Positions 8,482-17,016 of a stretch of DNA of 64,000 bases are shown here, in pieces. Made by a program: the position numbers and the translations under genes. The stretch is taken from positions 1-64,000 of the forward strand of contig JAFASX010000144.1 in NCBI GenBank assembly GCA_019244295.1. The letters run 5' to 3'. This DNA comes from Pseudonocardia sp. (lineage in GTDB: Bacteria > Actinomycetota > Actinomycetes > Mycobacteriales > Pseudonocardiaceae). The notes under the pieces were generated by a model, which was not told where the DNA came from, did no database searches, and was given only the letters and a program-made list of their open reading frames with translations. Position 1 is the stretch's first letter, and the number at the start of each line of letters is the position of its first letter.

Positions 8482-11331
8482 TCAGCACGGCGGGCAGGAG
8501 CAGACCAGGTACCGGTCGCCTCGGGCACCGTCGATGCGCCGCACCGGCGGCCAGATCTTGTTCGTGACCACGCCGGTCGGATACGCGGCCAACTCACGGG
8601 GGTACGGATGGTCCCATTTGTCACCGAGGCAGGCGGCGGTGTGTGGCGCGTTGCGCAGCGGGTTGTCCTCGGCCGGCCATTCTCCCAGCGCTACTCGCTC
8701 AATCTCGGCTCGGATGGAGATCATCGCGTCGCAGAACCGGTCGAGTTCGGCCAGGTCCTCACTCTCGGTTGGCTCGACCATCAGGGTCCCATTCACGGGG
8801 AACGACATAGTCGGGGCATGCATGCCATAGTCAGCTAAGCGTTTGGCCACATCTTCCACGGTGACGCCGGTGGCGCGGGTGAGCGGGCGAAGGTCCATGA
8901 TGCACTCGTGGGCCACGAACCCACCCGCGCCGGTGTACAGCACCGGGAAGTGTTCATGCAGCCGTTTGGCCACGTAGTTCGCGGCAGCCACCGCGACGAG
9001 CGAGGCCCGGCGCAGCCCGTCCGCACCCATCATGCGTAAGTAGGCCCAGGAGATCGGTAGTACCCCGGCGCTGCCGTATTCCGCACCGGACACCGCACCG
9101 GCACCCCGGTCGGGCAGGTAAGGGGCCAGATGTGCACGCACGGCCACCGGCCCGACGCCAGGGCCGCCGCCGCCGTGCGGGATACAGAACGTCTTGTGCA
9201 GGTTCAGATGGCTGACGTCGCCGCCGAATTCGCCCGGCTTGGCCAGCCCAAGCAGCGCGTTCAGGTTCGCCCCGTCCACGTACACCTGTCCCCCCGCAGC
9301 GTGTACGGCCGCGCAGGTCTCGCCCACGCCGACCTCGTACACACCGTGCGTGGACGGGTAGGTAATCATTAGCGCGGCTAGCGCGGAGCCGTAACGGGCG
9401 ATTTTCGCGTGCAGGTCGGTCAGGTCGACATCGCCCGTCTCGTCGCATGCCACCACGATCACCCGCATACCAGCCATCACCGCTGAGGCGGCGTTGGTGC
9501 CGTGCGCGCTGGCCGGGATCAGGCAAATATTCCGGTGCCCCTCGCCACGGTCGCGATGGTAGGCCCGGATGGCCAGCAACCCGGCCAGTTCGCCCTGGCT
9601 GCCGGCGTTAGGTTGCAGCGACACCGCCGCGTACCCGGTGATCTCCGCCAGCCAGCGCTCCAGATCCGCGACGAGGCTGAGCGTGCCGGCCGCGTCGGCG
9701 GCTGGGGCGTGCGGGTGCAGGTCGGCGAACCCGGGCCAGGTAATCGGTTCCATCTCGGCCGCGGCGTTGAGCTTCATCGTGCATGAGCCGAGCGGGATCA
9801 TGCCTCGGTCCAGCGCGATGTCGACGTCAGCCAGCCGGCGGAGGTAGCGCAACAGCGAGGTTTCGGTCCGGTAGCGGTGGAACACCGGGTGGCTGAGGTA
9901 CTCCGACTCGCGACGCAGCCCAGCGGGGATCGCGTCGGGGGTCTCTTTGTCTAGTGAATCCAGTTGGTCGGTCGTGACAGCCACCCCGAATGCGGCCGCC
10001 ACCGCTACCAGATGTTCTCGGGTGGTCAACTCCGAACAGGACACTCCAACATGATCGTCATCTACTCGGCGTAGCGTGATGCCGTGGTCGTGTGCTGTGG
10101 CTAGCACCGCGTCAGCGTGGCCGGGAACGCGAACCACCGCTGTGTCGAAGAACTCGTCATGCACCACCGGCAAGCCGCCGGTTCGCAGGGCGGCGGCCAG
10201 AACGGCCGCCATCCGGTGTGCACGCCGCGCGATCGCGCGTAGTCCATCTGGACCGTGGTAGACGGCATACATCGAGGCGATCACGGCAAGCAGCACCTGC
10301 GCGGTGCAGATGTTGCTGGTCGCTTTTTCCCGGCGGATGTGTTGCTCGCGGGTCTGCAGCGCCAGCCGCAAGGCCGGATTGCTATCAGTATCGACGGACA
10401 CTCCCACCAGTCGGCCAGGCAGCTGGCGGCGCAGCTCCGCACGTACCGCGAGGTAGCCGGCGTGCGGACCGCCGAAGCCCAGGGGCACGCCGAAGCGCTG
10501 GGTGCTGCCCACCGTTGCGTCAGCGCCGATTTCCCCGGGCGGGCGCAGCAGGGTCAACGCCAGCGGGTCGGCGGCGACTGCGACCTTCGCGCCTCGTTTG
10601 TGTGCCTGGGTGACCAACGCCTCGTGGTCGGCAAGCGCACCGGAAGCGCCGGGGTAGCTGAGCAGCACCCCGAAGAAATCACCGTCCGGTAGCTCGCCGC
10701 CGCCCAGATCAGCCACAACTATCTCAATGCCGACCGGCTCGGCCCGAGTGCACAGCACCGCCAGGGTACGCGGCAAGGTGTCCGCGTCGACCACGAATCG
10801 GGAACTGACGCTACGGCTGGCACGGCGCAGCAGGGTCATGGCCTCGGCGGCGGCGGTGGCCTCATCCAGCATCGATGCACCGGCCACCGGCAGGGCGGTC
10901 AAGTCGGAGACCATCGTTTGGAAGTTCAGCAGAGCCTCCAACCGGCCTTGGCTGATCTCCGGCTGGTATGGCGTGTACGCGGTATACCAGGCCGGGTTCT
11001 CCAGCACGTTGCGGCGAATCACCGGTGGGGTGACGGTCCCGTGGTAGCCGAGCCCGATCATCGGCACGGTCGGGGTGTTCCGGGCGGCCAGTGTGCGCAA
11101 CTCGGCCAGCGCTTCGGATTCGGTGGCGGGGGGCGGCAGCGTGCCGCGATCGGCGGAGCCGCCGCGGATGGCTGGGGGCAGAGCCCGATCGGCGAGCTCT
11201 TCCAGCGATCCGACCCCGATCACCTCAGTCATGCGGGCCAGCTGCTCATCATCCGGCCCGATGTGTCGCTCGGCGAAGGGGATACCGCGTTCCAGCTCGG
11301 CCAGCGGCTGACGGTGTGAGTGGTCGGTCAT
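8482..11331 (-). CDS. gcvP: Glycine dehydrogenase (decarboxylating), P-protein
   Basis: A 949-residue single-chain P-protein of the glycine cleavage system. It decarboxylates glycine with pyridoxal phosphate and passes the aminomethyl group to the lipoyl arm of GcvH. N- and C-terminal halves are both present: [13 protein letters not shown] and [44 protein letters not shown] at the front, and [23 protein letters not shown] with the PLP lysine in the second half. The track ORF runs further upstream, but that extension is the glycine riboswitch; ATG 11331 gives [14 protein letters not shown] and a normal family length. gcvH lies in the same block; gcvT and lpd are not in the window. Confidence 0.97.
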   Translation of the reverse strand: MTDHSHRQPLAELERGIPFAERHIGPDDEQLARMTEVIGVGSLEELADRALPPAIRGGSADRGTLPPPATESEALAELRTLAARNTPTVPMIGLGYHGTVTPPVIRRNVLENPAWYTAYTPYQPEISQGRLEALLNFQTMVSDLTALPVAGASMLDEATAAAEAMTLLRRASRSVSSRFVVDADTLPRTLAVLCTRAEPVGIEIVVADLGGGELPDGDFFGVLLSYPGASGALADHEALVTQAHKRGAKVAVAADPLALTLLRPPGEIGADATVGSTQRFGVPLGFGGPHAGYLAVRAELRRQLPGRLVGVSVDTDSNPALRLALQTREQHIRREKATSNICTAQVLLAVIASMYAVYHGPDGLRAIARRAHRMAAVLAAALRTGGLPVVHDEFFDTAVVRVPGHADAVLATAHDHGITLRRVDDDHVGVSCSELTTREHLVAVAAAFGVAVTTDQLDSLDKETPDAIPAGLRRESEYLSHPVFHRYRTETSLLRYLRRLADVDIALDRGMIPLGSCTMKLNAAAEMEPITWPGFADLHPHAPAADAAGTLSLVADLERWLAEITGYAAVSLQPNAGSQGELAGLLAIRAYHRDRGEGHRNICLIPASAHGTNAASAVMAGMRVIVVACDETGDVDLTDLHAKIARYGSALAALMITYPSTHGVYEVGVGETCAAVHAAGGQVYVDGANLNALLGLAKPGEFGGDVSHLNLHKTFCIPHGGGGPGVGPVAVRAHLAPYLPDRGAGAVSGAEYGSAGVLPISWAYLRMMGADGLRRASLVAVAAANYVAKRLHEHFPVLYTGAGGFVAHECIMDLRPLTRATGVTVEDVAKRLADYGMHAPTMSFPVNGTLMVEPTESEDLAELDRFCDAMISIRAEIERVALGEWPAEDNPLRNAPHTAACLGDKWDHPYPRELAAYPTGVVTNKIWPPVRRIDGARGDRYLVCSCPPC

Positions 11332-11367
11332 TGGACGCCTCCGGGTGCGGACAGCCTGTACCGTCCT

Positions 11368-11565
11368 CCCCCTCTGTCTCCTGCTCCGAGCCGGAGCGCC
11401 TGAGAGATTCACCCGCGGAGCGGCGGGCTTTCCCCATCGGCGAGCGGAGCACTCCGCTCTTTCCAGAGGCGTCTCACCCGTGCGGTCCACAGTGCCTGAG
11501 AGATTCCGGGGAGAAGTTGCTCCTTCGGCGCCCGATCGCTGGCCGCGACCGGGACTCTCCCGCAC
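11368..11565 (-). ncRNA. Tandem glycine riboswitch upstream of gcvP
   Basis: Read on the minus strand, the leader contains two glycine-aptamer signatures. The first has GCCGAAGGAGCAA followed by AATCTCTCAGGCA and a closing segment GAGACGCCTCTGG. The second has CGCCGATGGGGAAAGCC followed by AATCTCTCAGGCGC. These are the conserved cores of the gcvT-type glycine riboswitch in its two-aptamer form, and the stem CGGGAGAGTCCCGG opens the element. It lies about 40 bases before the gcvP start. In the family, glycine binding turns on cleavage genes; no clear intrinsic terminator is visible after the second aptamer, so control could be at translation or by another mechanism. Ends are approximate. Confidence 0.93.
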
Positions 11566-11654
11566 GGGATTTGGCGACTACGGGGACCAGAATACCCCCG
11601 AGTCCGTCCGCTCGCCGCTCGTAGCTCACTTCGGGCTAAGCCGGGAGCGGCGTG

Positions 11655-12257
11655 CTAGCTGATGCGTTTGGCGGCGCGCCGTCGGCTGAGCTCGTCAGTG
11701 GGTGCGTCCGGCACCACACCATCGGCACCATCGGCGCGCTCTGCTGGAAACTCGCGGATGGTACCGGTGATCTCCCGCATCGCGCCGCCGATCGCGATTC
11801 CGAAGACCCCTTGGCCACCCCGTAACAAGTCGACGACTTCCTCGGGGGAGCCGCACTCGTAGACGGTGGTGCCATCGGACAACAGCGTGATGCCCGCGAG
11901 GTCGCGGACTCCTCGGGCCCGCAGGTGATCAACGGCCAATCGGATGTTCTGCAACGAGACACCGGCGTCCAACAGCCGCTTGACCACCTTCAGGACCAGT
12001 ACGTCTTTGAACGAGTACAACCGCTGGCTGCCTGAGCCTGACGCACCTCGTACCGAAGGCACCACGAGACCGGTACGTGCCCAGTAATCGAGCTGACGGT
12101 AGGTAATCCCGACCACCTGGCAGGCGGTTGGGCCTCGGTAGCCGGCGAGCTGGTCGGGCAGCCCGTCGACCAGGGCTGAGTCAGGAAACAACTCGCCCTG
12201 TACTGCGCCGTCCCCCGGCCGCTCGGAGTCCATGGAGAGACCGTATTCCGAGGTCAT
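11655..12257 (-). CDS. MerR-family regulator (Rv1830/McdR-like)
   Basis: A 200-residue MerR-type protein. After an acidic N-terminus it has a helix-turn-helix at about residues 42-75 (TYRQLDYWARTGLVVPSVR) and the wing/helix GSQRLYSFKDVLVLKVVKRLLDAGVSLQNIRLAVDHL. The C-terminal half (GITLLSDGTTVYECGSPEEVVDLLRGGQGVFGIAIG) resembles the mycobacterial Rv1830 protein, reported to influence cell division genes. Its place between gcvP and the DUF151 gene is the same as in mycobacteria. No effector-binding cysteines are seen, so it is not a metal sensor of the classic MerR kind. Confidence 0.85.
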   Translation of the reverse strand: MTSEYGLSMDSERPGDGAVQGELFPDSALVDGLPDQLAGYRGPTACQVVGITYRQLDYWARTGLVVPSVRGASGSGSQRLYSFKDVLVLKVVKRLLDAGVSLQNIRLAVDHLRARGVRDLAGITLLSDGTTVYECGSPEEVVDLLRGGQGVFGIAIGGAMREITGTIREFPAERADGADGVVPDAPTDELSRRRAAKRIS

Positions 12258-12298
12258 CGACCGGTCAACGCGACGCGCGGCAACCTTCGATGAAGGCT

Positions 12299-12772
12299 TC
12301 AGGGTTGTGCGCCCCGAAAGTCCTCCGGCGAGACTGAGTCGAGGAATTCCCGGAACTTCTCGACCTCGTCTTCCTGCTCGTCCGGAATGATCAGACCGGC
12401 TTCGGCCAGTACGTTTTCCTCCGCGTGGATCGGCACGCCAACTCGCAACGCGAGCGCCACCGAGTCGCTGGGACGGGCGGAGACCCGGGTGCCCCCGTCG
12501 AAGACCAGCTCGGCGAAGAACGTACCTTCCTGGAGGTCGGTGATTCGGACCTGTTCCAGCCGCCGCCCCAGCGACTTGATCACGTCCCTGAGCAGATCAT
12601 GGGTGAGCGGCCGGGCCGGCTTGACACCTTGTTGCTCCAGCGCGATGGCGGTGGCCTCCACCGAGCCGATCCAGATCGGCAAGTACCGATCGCCACTTGT
12701 CTCCCGCAGCAGGAGAATGGGTTGGTTCGCGGGCAGCTCGACTCGAACACCCACTACGCGCATCTCACTCAC
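12299..12772 (-). CDS. Bifunctional nuclease family protein (DUF151)
   Basis: A 157-residue protein of the DUF151 / bifunctional nuclease family (Rv1829 type). Diagnostic stretches are LPANQPILLLRETSGDRYLPIWIGSVEATAIALEQQG and the RPSDSVALALRVGVPIHAEENVLAEAG segment near residues 105-130. Plant members cut DNA and RNA; the bacterial function is less clear. A GTG at 12772 with GGGAGGGAGG upstream is used; an ATG three codons on is possible. It lies between two MerR genes in a conserved block, suggesting co-expression with them. Confidence 0.88.
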   Translation of the reverse strand: MSEMRVVGVRVELPANQPILLLRETSGDRYLPIWIGSVEATAIALEQQGVKPARPLTHDLLRDVIKSLGRRLEQVRITDLQEGTFFAELVFDGGTRVSARPSDSVALALRVGVPIHAEENVLAEAGLIIPDEQEDEVEKFREFLDSVSPEDFRGAQP

Positions 12773-12949
12773 GCGCCTTGGCCTCCCTCCCCGACGGGGA
12801 CTCGCACCACCTGATCGCCCCTGGCGATAGAACCTCTGGTTGCTTTGCTAGTCGGGTCGGATCCGGTGGACCCTGGTACTGGAAGACGCTACACGGATGG
12901 GCGGCCGATTGCGCGCCATCCGGCGACAGGTCGTGCCGCCGGGCAAGAT

Positions 12950-13672
12950 TCACCGAGGTAGCCCCTCCCGCAAGCCCGCTCGGATCAGGAGGCCGTGCAG
13001 CCGAACCGACAACCCGGCCATCTCACGCAGCAGATCTTCGGCCCGGGAAGAGGCGTCCGGGTCCCGCTGGCGGGCCAGTGGACCAACGATCTGGTGCAGC
13101 AAGCCGATCTCCCGGTCCGCCGCCGCGCGAAAGGCCCGAAGGTGGCGAGGCTCGAGCCCGAAGTCAGTGAGCGCACGCGCGGCCTTGGCCAGCTCCACCG
13201 CGTCGGCGTCGTAGAACCCGGCGGGCCCGGTTCGGACAATGCCGTACTGCTCGAGTGCCGCCAGGGTTACACCGTCGATGCCGGTCTCGGCGAGCAGATC
13301 TTCCCTGGTCAGCCGTATCTTCGGGGTCGGCCGGACAATCTCTGGATCACCGCTGGGCACCACGACCAGTGGTCGGGACTCGTCCATACTTTGCCGATCC
13401 CGCTCGTCGAGCTGCTGTTTGATCACTTTGAGCGGCAAGTAGTGGTCGCGCTGGGCGGCAAGGACGAACCGGAGCCGCTCGAGATCCTCAGCGGTGAACT
13501 GGCGATACCCTGAGGCGCTGCGCGCCGGGGACACTAGACCCTCCGATTCCAGAAAACGAATCTTGGAGATGGTCACGTCCGGAAACTCGGGACGGAGCCG
13601 GTCGAGCACCGCACCGATACTCCACCGACCTTCCTCGGCTCCCCGCCCTCGGGACCACTGCGGGGCGGTCAC
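12950..13672 (-). CDS. ftsR: MerR-family regulator, FtsR type (Rv1828-like)
   Basis: A 240-residue regulator with an N-terminal MerR helix-turn-helix (SIGAVLDRLRPEFPDVTISKIRFLESEGLVSPARSASGYRQFTAEDLERLRFVLAAQRDHYLPLKVIKQQL) and a second helical module after a linker (LTREDLLAETGIDGVTLAALEQYGIV) that itself looks like a degenerate winged helix. This two-part layout is that of mycobacterial Rv1828 and corynebacterial FtsR, an activator of ftsZ. Immediate linkage to the FHA gene matches those genomes. The start is a GTG. The name is given from family resemblance and context. Confidence 0.83.
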   Translation of the reverse strand: MTAPQWSRGRGAEEGRWSIGAVLDRLRPEFPDVTISKIRFLESEGLVSPARSASGYRQFTAEDLERLRFVLAAQRDHYLPLKVIKQQLDERDRQSMDESRPLVVVPSGDPEIVRPTPKIRLTREDLLAETGIDGVTLAALEQYGIVRTGPAGFYDADAVELAKAARALTDFGLEPRHLRAFRAAADREIGLLHQIVGPLARQRDPDASSRAEDLLREMAGLSVRLHGLLIRAGLREGLPR

Positions 13673-13706
13673 GATCCCGCCGCCGAGCCGGCGACCACCT
13701 CGACGA

Positions 13707-14174
13707 TCATCCGCGCCCCTGGATCTCCCCCGGACCGGCGTCCCGAGGACCGGTCAGGAAAACCAGCCGGAACTTGCCGATCTGCACCTCATCGCCGTTG
13801 GCGAGCACGGCTGTGTCCACCGGCTCTCGGTTGACATACGTGCCGTTTAAGCTGCCGACGTCCACTACCACAAATTCCCCGACGTCTCTGCGGAACTCGG
13901 CGTGGCGACGGGAAACAGTCACGTCATCCAGGAAAATGTCGCTCTCCGGATGCCGGCCAGCACTGGTGGTCGCCCGGTCGAGCAGGAACCGGGAACCGGC
14001 GTTCGGTCCTCGCTTAACCACCAGCAGGGCCGAGCCAGGCGGCAGCGCATCAACCCCCGATACTCGCGGTTCGGCCTGCGGGGTGTCGTGCTCGGCGAGA
14101 AAGTCCGCCCGGAAAATCGACGTCGTCTCCGGGGAACGTTCCGGTGGTACGCCGGGCCCGTGGTTGCTGGTCAC
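13707..14174 (-). CDS. garA: FHA-domain regulator of central metabolism (GarA/OdhI type)
   Basis: A 155-residue protein with a flexible N-terminus carrying ETTSIFR (threonines 17 and 18) and a C-terminal FHA domain (SAGRHPESDIFLDDVTVSRRHAEF and SLNGTYVNREPVDTAVLANGDEVQIGKFRLVFL). In mycobacteria and corynebacteria the ETTSVFR motif is phosphorylated by PknB or PknG; the phospho-threonine then folds back on the FHA domain and releases 2-oxoglutarate dehydrogenase and glutamate dehydrogenase from control. Motif, length and gene order all match, so the same nitrogen/carbon switch is inferred. The start is a GTG. Confidence 0.93.
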   Translation of the reverse strand: MTSNHGPGVPPERSPETTSIFRADFLAEHDTPQAEPRVSGVDALPPGSALLVVKRGPNAGSRFLLDRATTSAGRHPESDIFLDDVTVSRRHAEFRRDVGEFVVVDVGSLNGTYVNREPVDTAVLANGDEVQIGKFRLVFLTGPRDAGPGEIQGRG

Positions 14175-14256
14175 CTCGGGATCTCCTCTTGCGCGGTGTC
14201 GGTGGGCCGCTGACGGCAGTGGTGGGTTGCGCCCAACTTACCGCGCAGCGTGGTGT

Positions 14257-14646
14257 TCAAGACCGCTCGGTCAGCGAGCGGTAGGTCTCTGCGTTGAGCA
14301 GCGGAGTAAGAGCATCACCGACCAGGCCGTCAAGCCGGATCTCAACCATCCAACCATCGTTGTAGGGCTCGGTGTTGACCAATTCCGGCTCATCAGCGAG
14401 AACCGTATTCACGGACGCCACTTGCCCACTCACTGGCGCGTACAGTTCAGAAACGGCTTTGACGGACTCAATAGTTCCGAGGGCTTCCCCGGCGTTAGCT
14501 CGCTGACCGACCGTTGGAGGTTCCACATATACCACGTCGCCGAGCTGGCGTTGGGCATAATCGGTAATGCCGATACGTACCGTGTTCTCGGATACGGTGC
14601 GGACCCACTCGTGGTCCTCGGTGTAGTGCAGGTCCTCTGGGATCAC
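14257..14646 (-). CDS. gcvH: Glycine cleavage system H protein
   Basis: A 129-residue lipoyl carrier. MIPEDLHYTEDHEWVR is the family N-terminus, GITDYAQRQLGDVVYVEPP follows, and Lys63 in IESVKAVSELYAPVSG is the lipoylation site. GcvH shuttles the aminomethyl group from P-protein (gcvP, same block) to T-protein and is then reoxidised by lipoamide dehydrogenase. It is transcribed in the same direction as garA, the MerR genes and gcvP. Confidence 0.97.
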   Translation of the reverse strand: MIPEDLHYTEDHEWVRTVSENTVRIGITDYAQRQLGDVVYVEPPTVGQRANAGEALGTIESVKAVSELYAPVSGQVASVNTVLADEPELVNTEPYNDGWMVEIRLDGLVGDALTPLLNAETYRSLTERS

Positions 14647-14742
14647 CCAGGCAGCCTATCGACGCCGCCGACCGGGTCACCGAACGGGCCGGTCCAGAGG
14701 GCGGCTTCAGCGCCGGGGTTGAGCGTCAGCACGGCATCTTGT

Positions 14743-15324
14743 TCAAAGCTCGCCCGAACTTCGCAGGGCCCGACGGAACTGCGCCAGGTACACCACCCCA
14801 GACCACAGGTACAGCGCGCCGCCCCATACGGCGAAGGCGCAGGCCAACGCTCGAACCACTCCAAGCAGATCGGGACCGATACCCGAAGTGCCCTCGGCGA
14901 GCAACAGCAGCGGAAACGCGTAAAGCAGGTTGAGCGTCGCGGCCTTGCCGAGGTAAGTCACCGGGAAAGAGCGATACCCGCGCCGACGCAGCACGCCGAT
15001 ACACACCGCCAAGACCAGATCCCGGCCGACCAGCGCGGCGACGGCCCACCACGGCACGATGCCTCGGATCAAGAACGCCGCGAGGGTGGCCAGGATGTAC
15101 AGTCGATCCACGGCTGGGTCCAGCAACTCACCGAGGTGGCTGTGCTGGTTGAGCAAGCGCGCCGTTTTGCCGTCGAGCCAGTCGGTGAGCCCGCTGGCAA
15201 TCAGCACGAGTACGCCGGCACGGTCGGCATGCGGGCCAAGCAGCAGCCACAGGAGCAGCGGCGCCCCTGCCAGTCGCGCGAGACTGAGCAGGTTGGGCAG
15301 GGTAAGGACACGGTCCGAGGCCAT
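14743..15324 (-). CDS. CDP-alcohol phosphatidyltransferase (Rv1822/PgsA2-like)
   Basis: A 193-residue polytopic enzyme that moves a phosphatidyl group from CDP-diacylglycerol to an alcohol. The complete active-site motif is visible as DWLDGKTARLLNQHSHLGELLDPAVD, matching D-x2-DG-x2-AR-x8-G-x3-D-x3-D. Hydrophobic segments flank it. The track begins at GTG 15405, but the extra N-terminus is a duplicated PADVA repeat not expected in the family; ATG 15324 gives MASDRVLTLPNLLSLARLAG, the usual beginning. The resemblance is to mycobacterial Rv1822, next to the garA block there too. Acceptor alcohol (glycerol phosphate or other) is uncertain. Confidence 0.85.
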   Translation of the reverse strand: MASDRVLTLPNLLSLARLAGAPLLLWLLLGPHADRAGVLVLIASGLTDWLDGKTARLLNQHSHLGELLDPAVDRLYILATLAAFLIRGIVPWWAVAALVGRDLVLAVCIGVLRRRGYRSFPVTYLGKAATLNLLYAFPLLLLAEGTSGIGPDLLGVVRALACAFAVWGGALYLWSGVVYLAQFRRALRSSGEL

Positions 15325-15576
15325 CTCGGACCACCGATGGCGAGTGGGGGCCACGTCGGCAGGCTCCCTGGCGGGCACGGCCACGTCGGCAGGGTCCCAT
15401 ACCACCGCCTGTCCGGCATCTGGCTTCGTCGAGCTATGGTCGCCCCACGACCGTATCCAGCTCGACTATCGTTAAGACCGGCCGAGGCTGACTTGCATCC
15501 CGCAACCGGGCTCCAGACCATCCAGTCATCCATCTACCACAGTGGAGCTCAAGACAGCGGAGACAGGGAGCGCACC

Positions 15577-16962
15577 GTGGTCGAGATCGAAGCGGCACTG
15601 GCCGACCTGGTAGGCATCGATCACGTGCTGACTGGCGACCGGATCAGCGATGACTACGGCCACGATGAGGCGTTGTCGGTCACCCCGGCGCGGCCCGCCG
15701 CGGTGGTGCGCCCAGCGAGCACCGCCGAGGTCTCGGCGGTGCTGCGGCTGGCCTCGGCACACGGCATCCCGGTGACCGCCCGAGGCAGCGGTACCGGGCT
15801 GTCCGGCGCGGCCGTGCCGCAACCAGGGGGCGTGGTGATTTCCTTCGAGCGAATGAACGCCATCCTTGAGATCGACACGGCGAATCACGTCGCCGTGGTA
15901 CAGGCGGGGGTGACGCTGGCTCAGCTCGACGAAGCGGCGACGGCGTACGGGTTGACATACCCGGTTTACCCCGGAGAGCTCAGCGGCAGCCTGGGCGGGA
16001 ACGTGGCCACCAACGCCGGCGGAATGCGCGCGGTGCGCTACGGGGTGACCCGAAGCCAGGTGCTGGGTCTGCAGGTCGCGCTGCCCACCGGCGAAGTGAT
16101 CCGCACCGGCGGCAAGCTGGCCAAGGCCAGCACCGGCTACGATCTCACCCAACTGATCGTGGGCTCGGAGGGAACGCTCGCCCTCATCACCGAAGTGACC
16201 CTGCGGCTCTACCCCCGTCCGCCGCACCAGGCCTGCGTGCTCGCGCCGTATCGCACCGTGGACGAGGTGGCGAGGGCCGTGCCGAAGGTAGTGGCCAGCG
16301 GGGTCGGGCCGTCGATCCTGGAGTACCTCGACGCGCTCACCCTGGCGGCGATCACCCACGCCAACCAGCTGGAGCTCGGGGTGGCCGCCGAGATCCGGGA
16401 CAGCGCGCAAGCCTACCTGTTGGTGATGTTGGAGAGTACTCACGCCGACCGGCTGGAGGCCGACATCGAGCGGCTCGGTGAGCTGCTCACCGAGTTGGGC
16501 GCAATTGAGGTGTACGTATTGCCCGGCCCTTCGGCCCGCCGGCTGATCGAGGCCCGTGAGAAAACGTTCTGGACGTCGAAAGCGGCCGGGGCGAACGACA
16601 TCGTGGATGTGGTGATACCCCGGGCGGAGATCGCGGAGTTCCTCCGGGTCGTCAAGGAAATCGCGCATCGGCACTCCTCTTATGTGCTGGGCTGCGGACA
16701 TGCCGGCGACGGAAACGTGCATCTAGCGGTGTTCCAGGCTGACGACGAGGTGCGCTCCGCGCTGCTGCGCGAGCTGTTCGAAGCCGGGATGAAACTGGGT
16801 GGGCTGATCTCCGGGGAGCACGGTGTCGGGCGATGCAAGAAACGATACTTCCTTGAGCTCACCGATCCGGTCACCATCGAGCTGATGCGTCGGATCAAGT
16901 TCGCGTTCGACCCAGCGGGGATTCTCAACCCCGGTGTCTTACTGGACCCCTTAACGGCTTGA
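15577..16962 (+). CDS. FAD-linked oxidase, glycolate/D-lactate oxidase subunit GlcD type
   Basis: A 461-residue flavoprotein of the VAO/GlcD family. The FAD-binding half shows PVTARGSGTGLSGAAVPQPGGVVISFERMN and GELSGSLGGNVATNAGGMRAVRYG; the C-terminal half has CGHAGDGNVHLAVFQ and the terminal GEHGVGRCKKRYF. Such enzymes oxidise glycolate, D-lactate or another 2-hydroxyacid. The long ORF in the track starts inside the minus-strand garA region; GTG 15577 with GGGAG upstream gives the normal N-terminus. No GlcE/GlcF partner follows, so the electron acceptor is unknown. The next gene is a TPP enzyme 54 bases downstream, so the two may act on the same 2-oxo/2-hydroxyacid. Confidence 0.92.
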   Translation: MVEIEAALADLVGIDHVLTGDRISDDYGHDEALSVTPARPAAVVRPASTAEVSAVLRLASAHGIPVTARGSGTGLSGAAVPQPGGVVISFERMNAILEIDTANHVAVVQAGVTLAQLDEAATAYGLTYPVYPGELSGSLGGNVATNAGGMRAVRYGVTRSQVLGLQVALPTGEVIRTGGKLAKASTGYDLTQLIVGSEGTLALITEVTLRLYPRPPHQACVLAPYRTVDEVARAVPKVVASGVGPSILEYLDALTLAAITHANQLELGVAAEIRDSAQAYLLVMLESTHADRLEADIERLGELLTELGAIEVYVLPGPSARRLIEAREKTFWTSKAAGANDIVDVVIPRAEIAEFLRVVKEIAHRHSSYVLGCGHAGDGNVHLAVFQADDEVRSALLRELFEAGMKLGGLISGEHGVGRCKKRYFLELTDPVTIELMRRIKFAFDPAGILNPGVLLDPLTA

Positions 16963-17016
16963 AGCGCAATCTTCTCGTGGATGCTGTGATCAGCGGGTGG
17001 GAAGGGAGGAAGCCAC

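Noticed and set aside
11332-11565. N-terminal extension of the gcvP ORF
   Set aside because: The bases form the glycine riboswitch and the predicted peptide has no similarity to P-protein.
13774-15576. Upstream extension of the GlcD ORF
   Set aside because: The first 600 codons of the track ORF run antisense to garA, gcvH and the phosphatidyltransferase; GTG 15577 gives the conserved N-terminus.
15526-16722. 398-codon minus-strand ORF
   Set aside because: It lies entirely opposite the GlcD-like gene and is rich in His/Arg/Gly in the way antisense frames of high-GC genes are.
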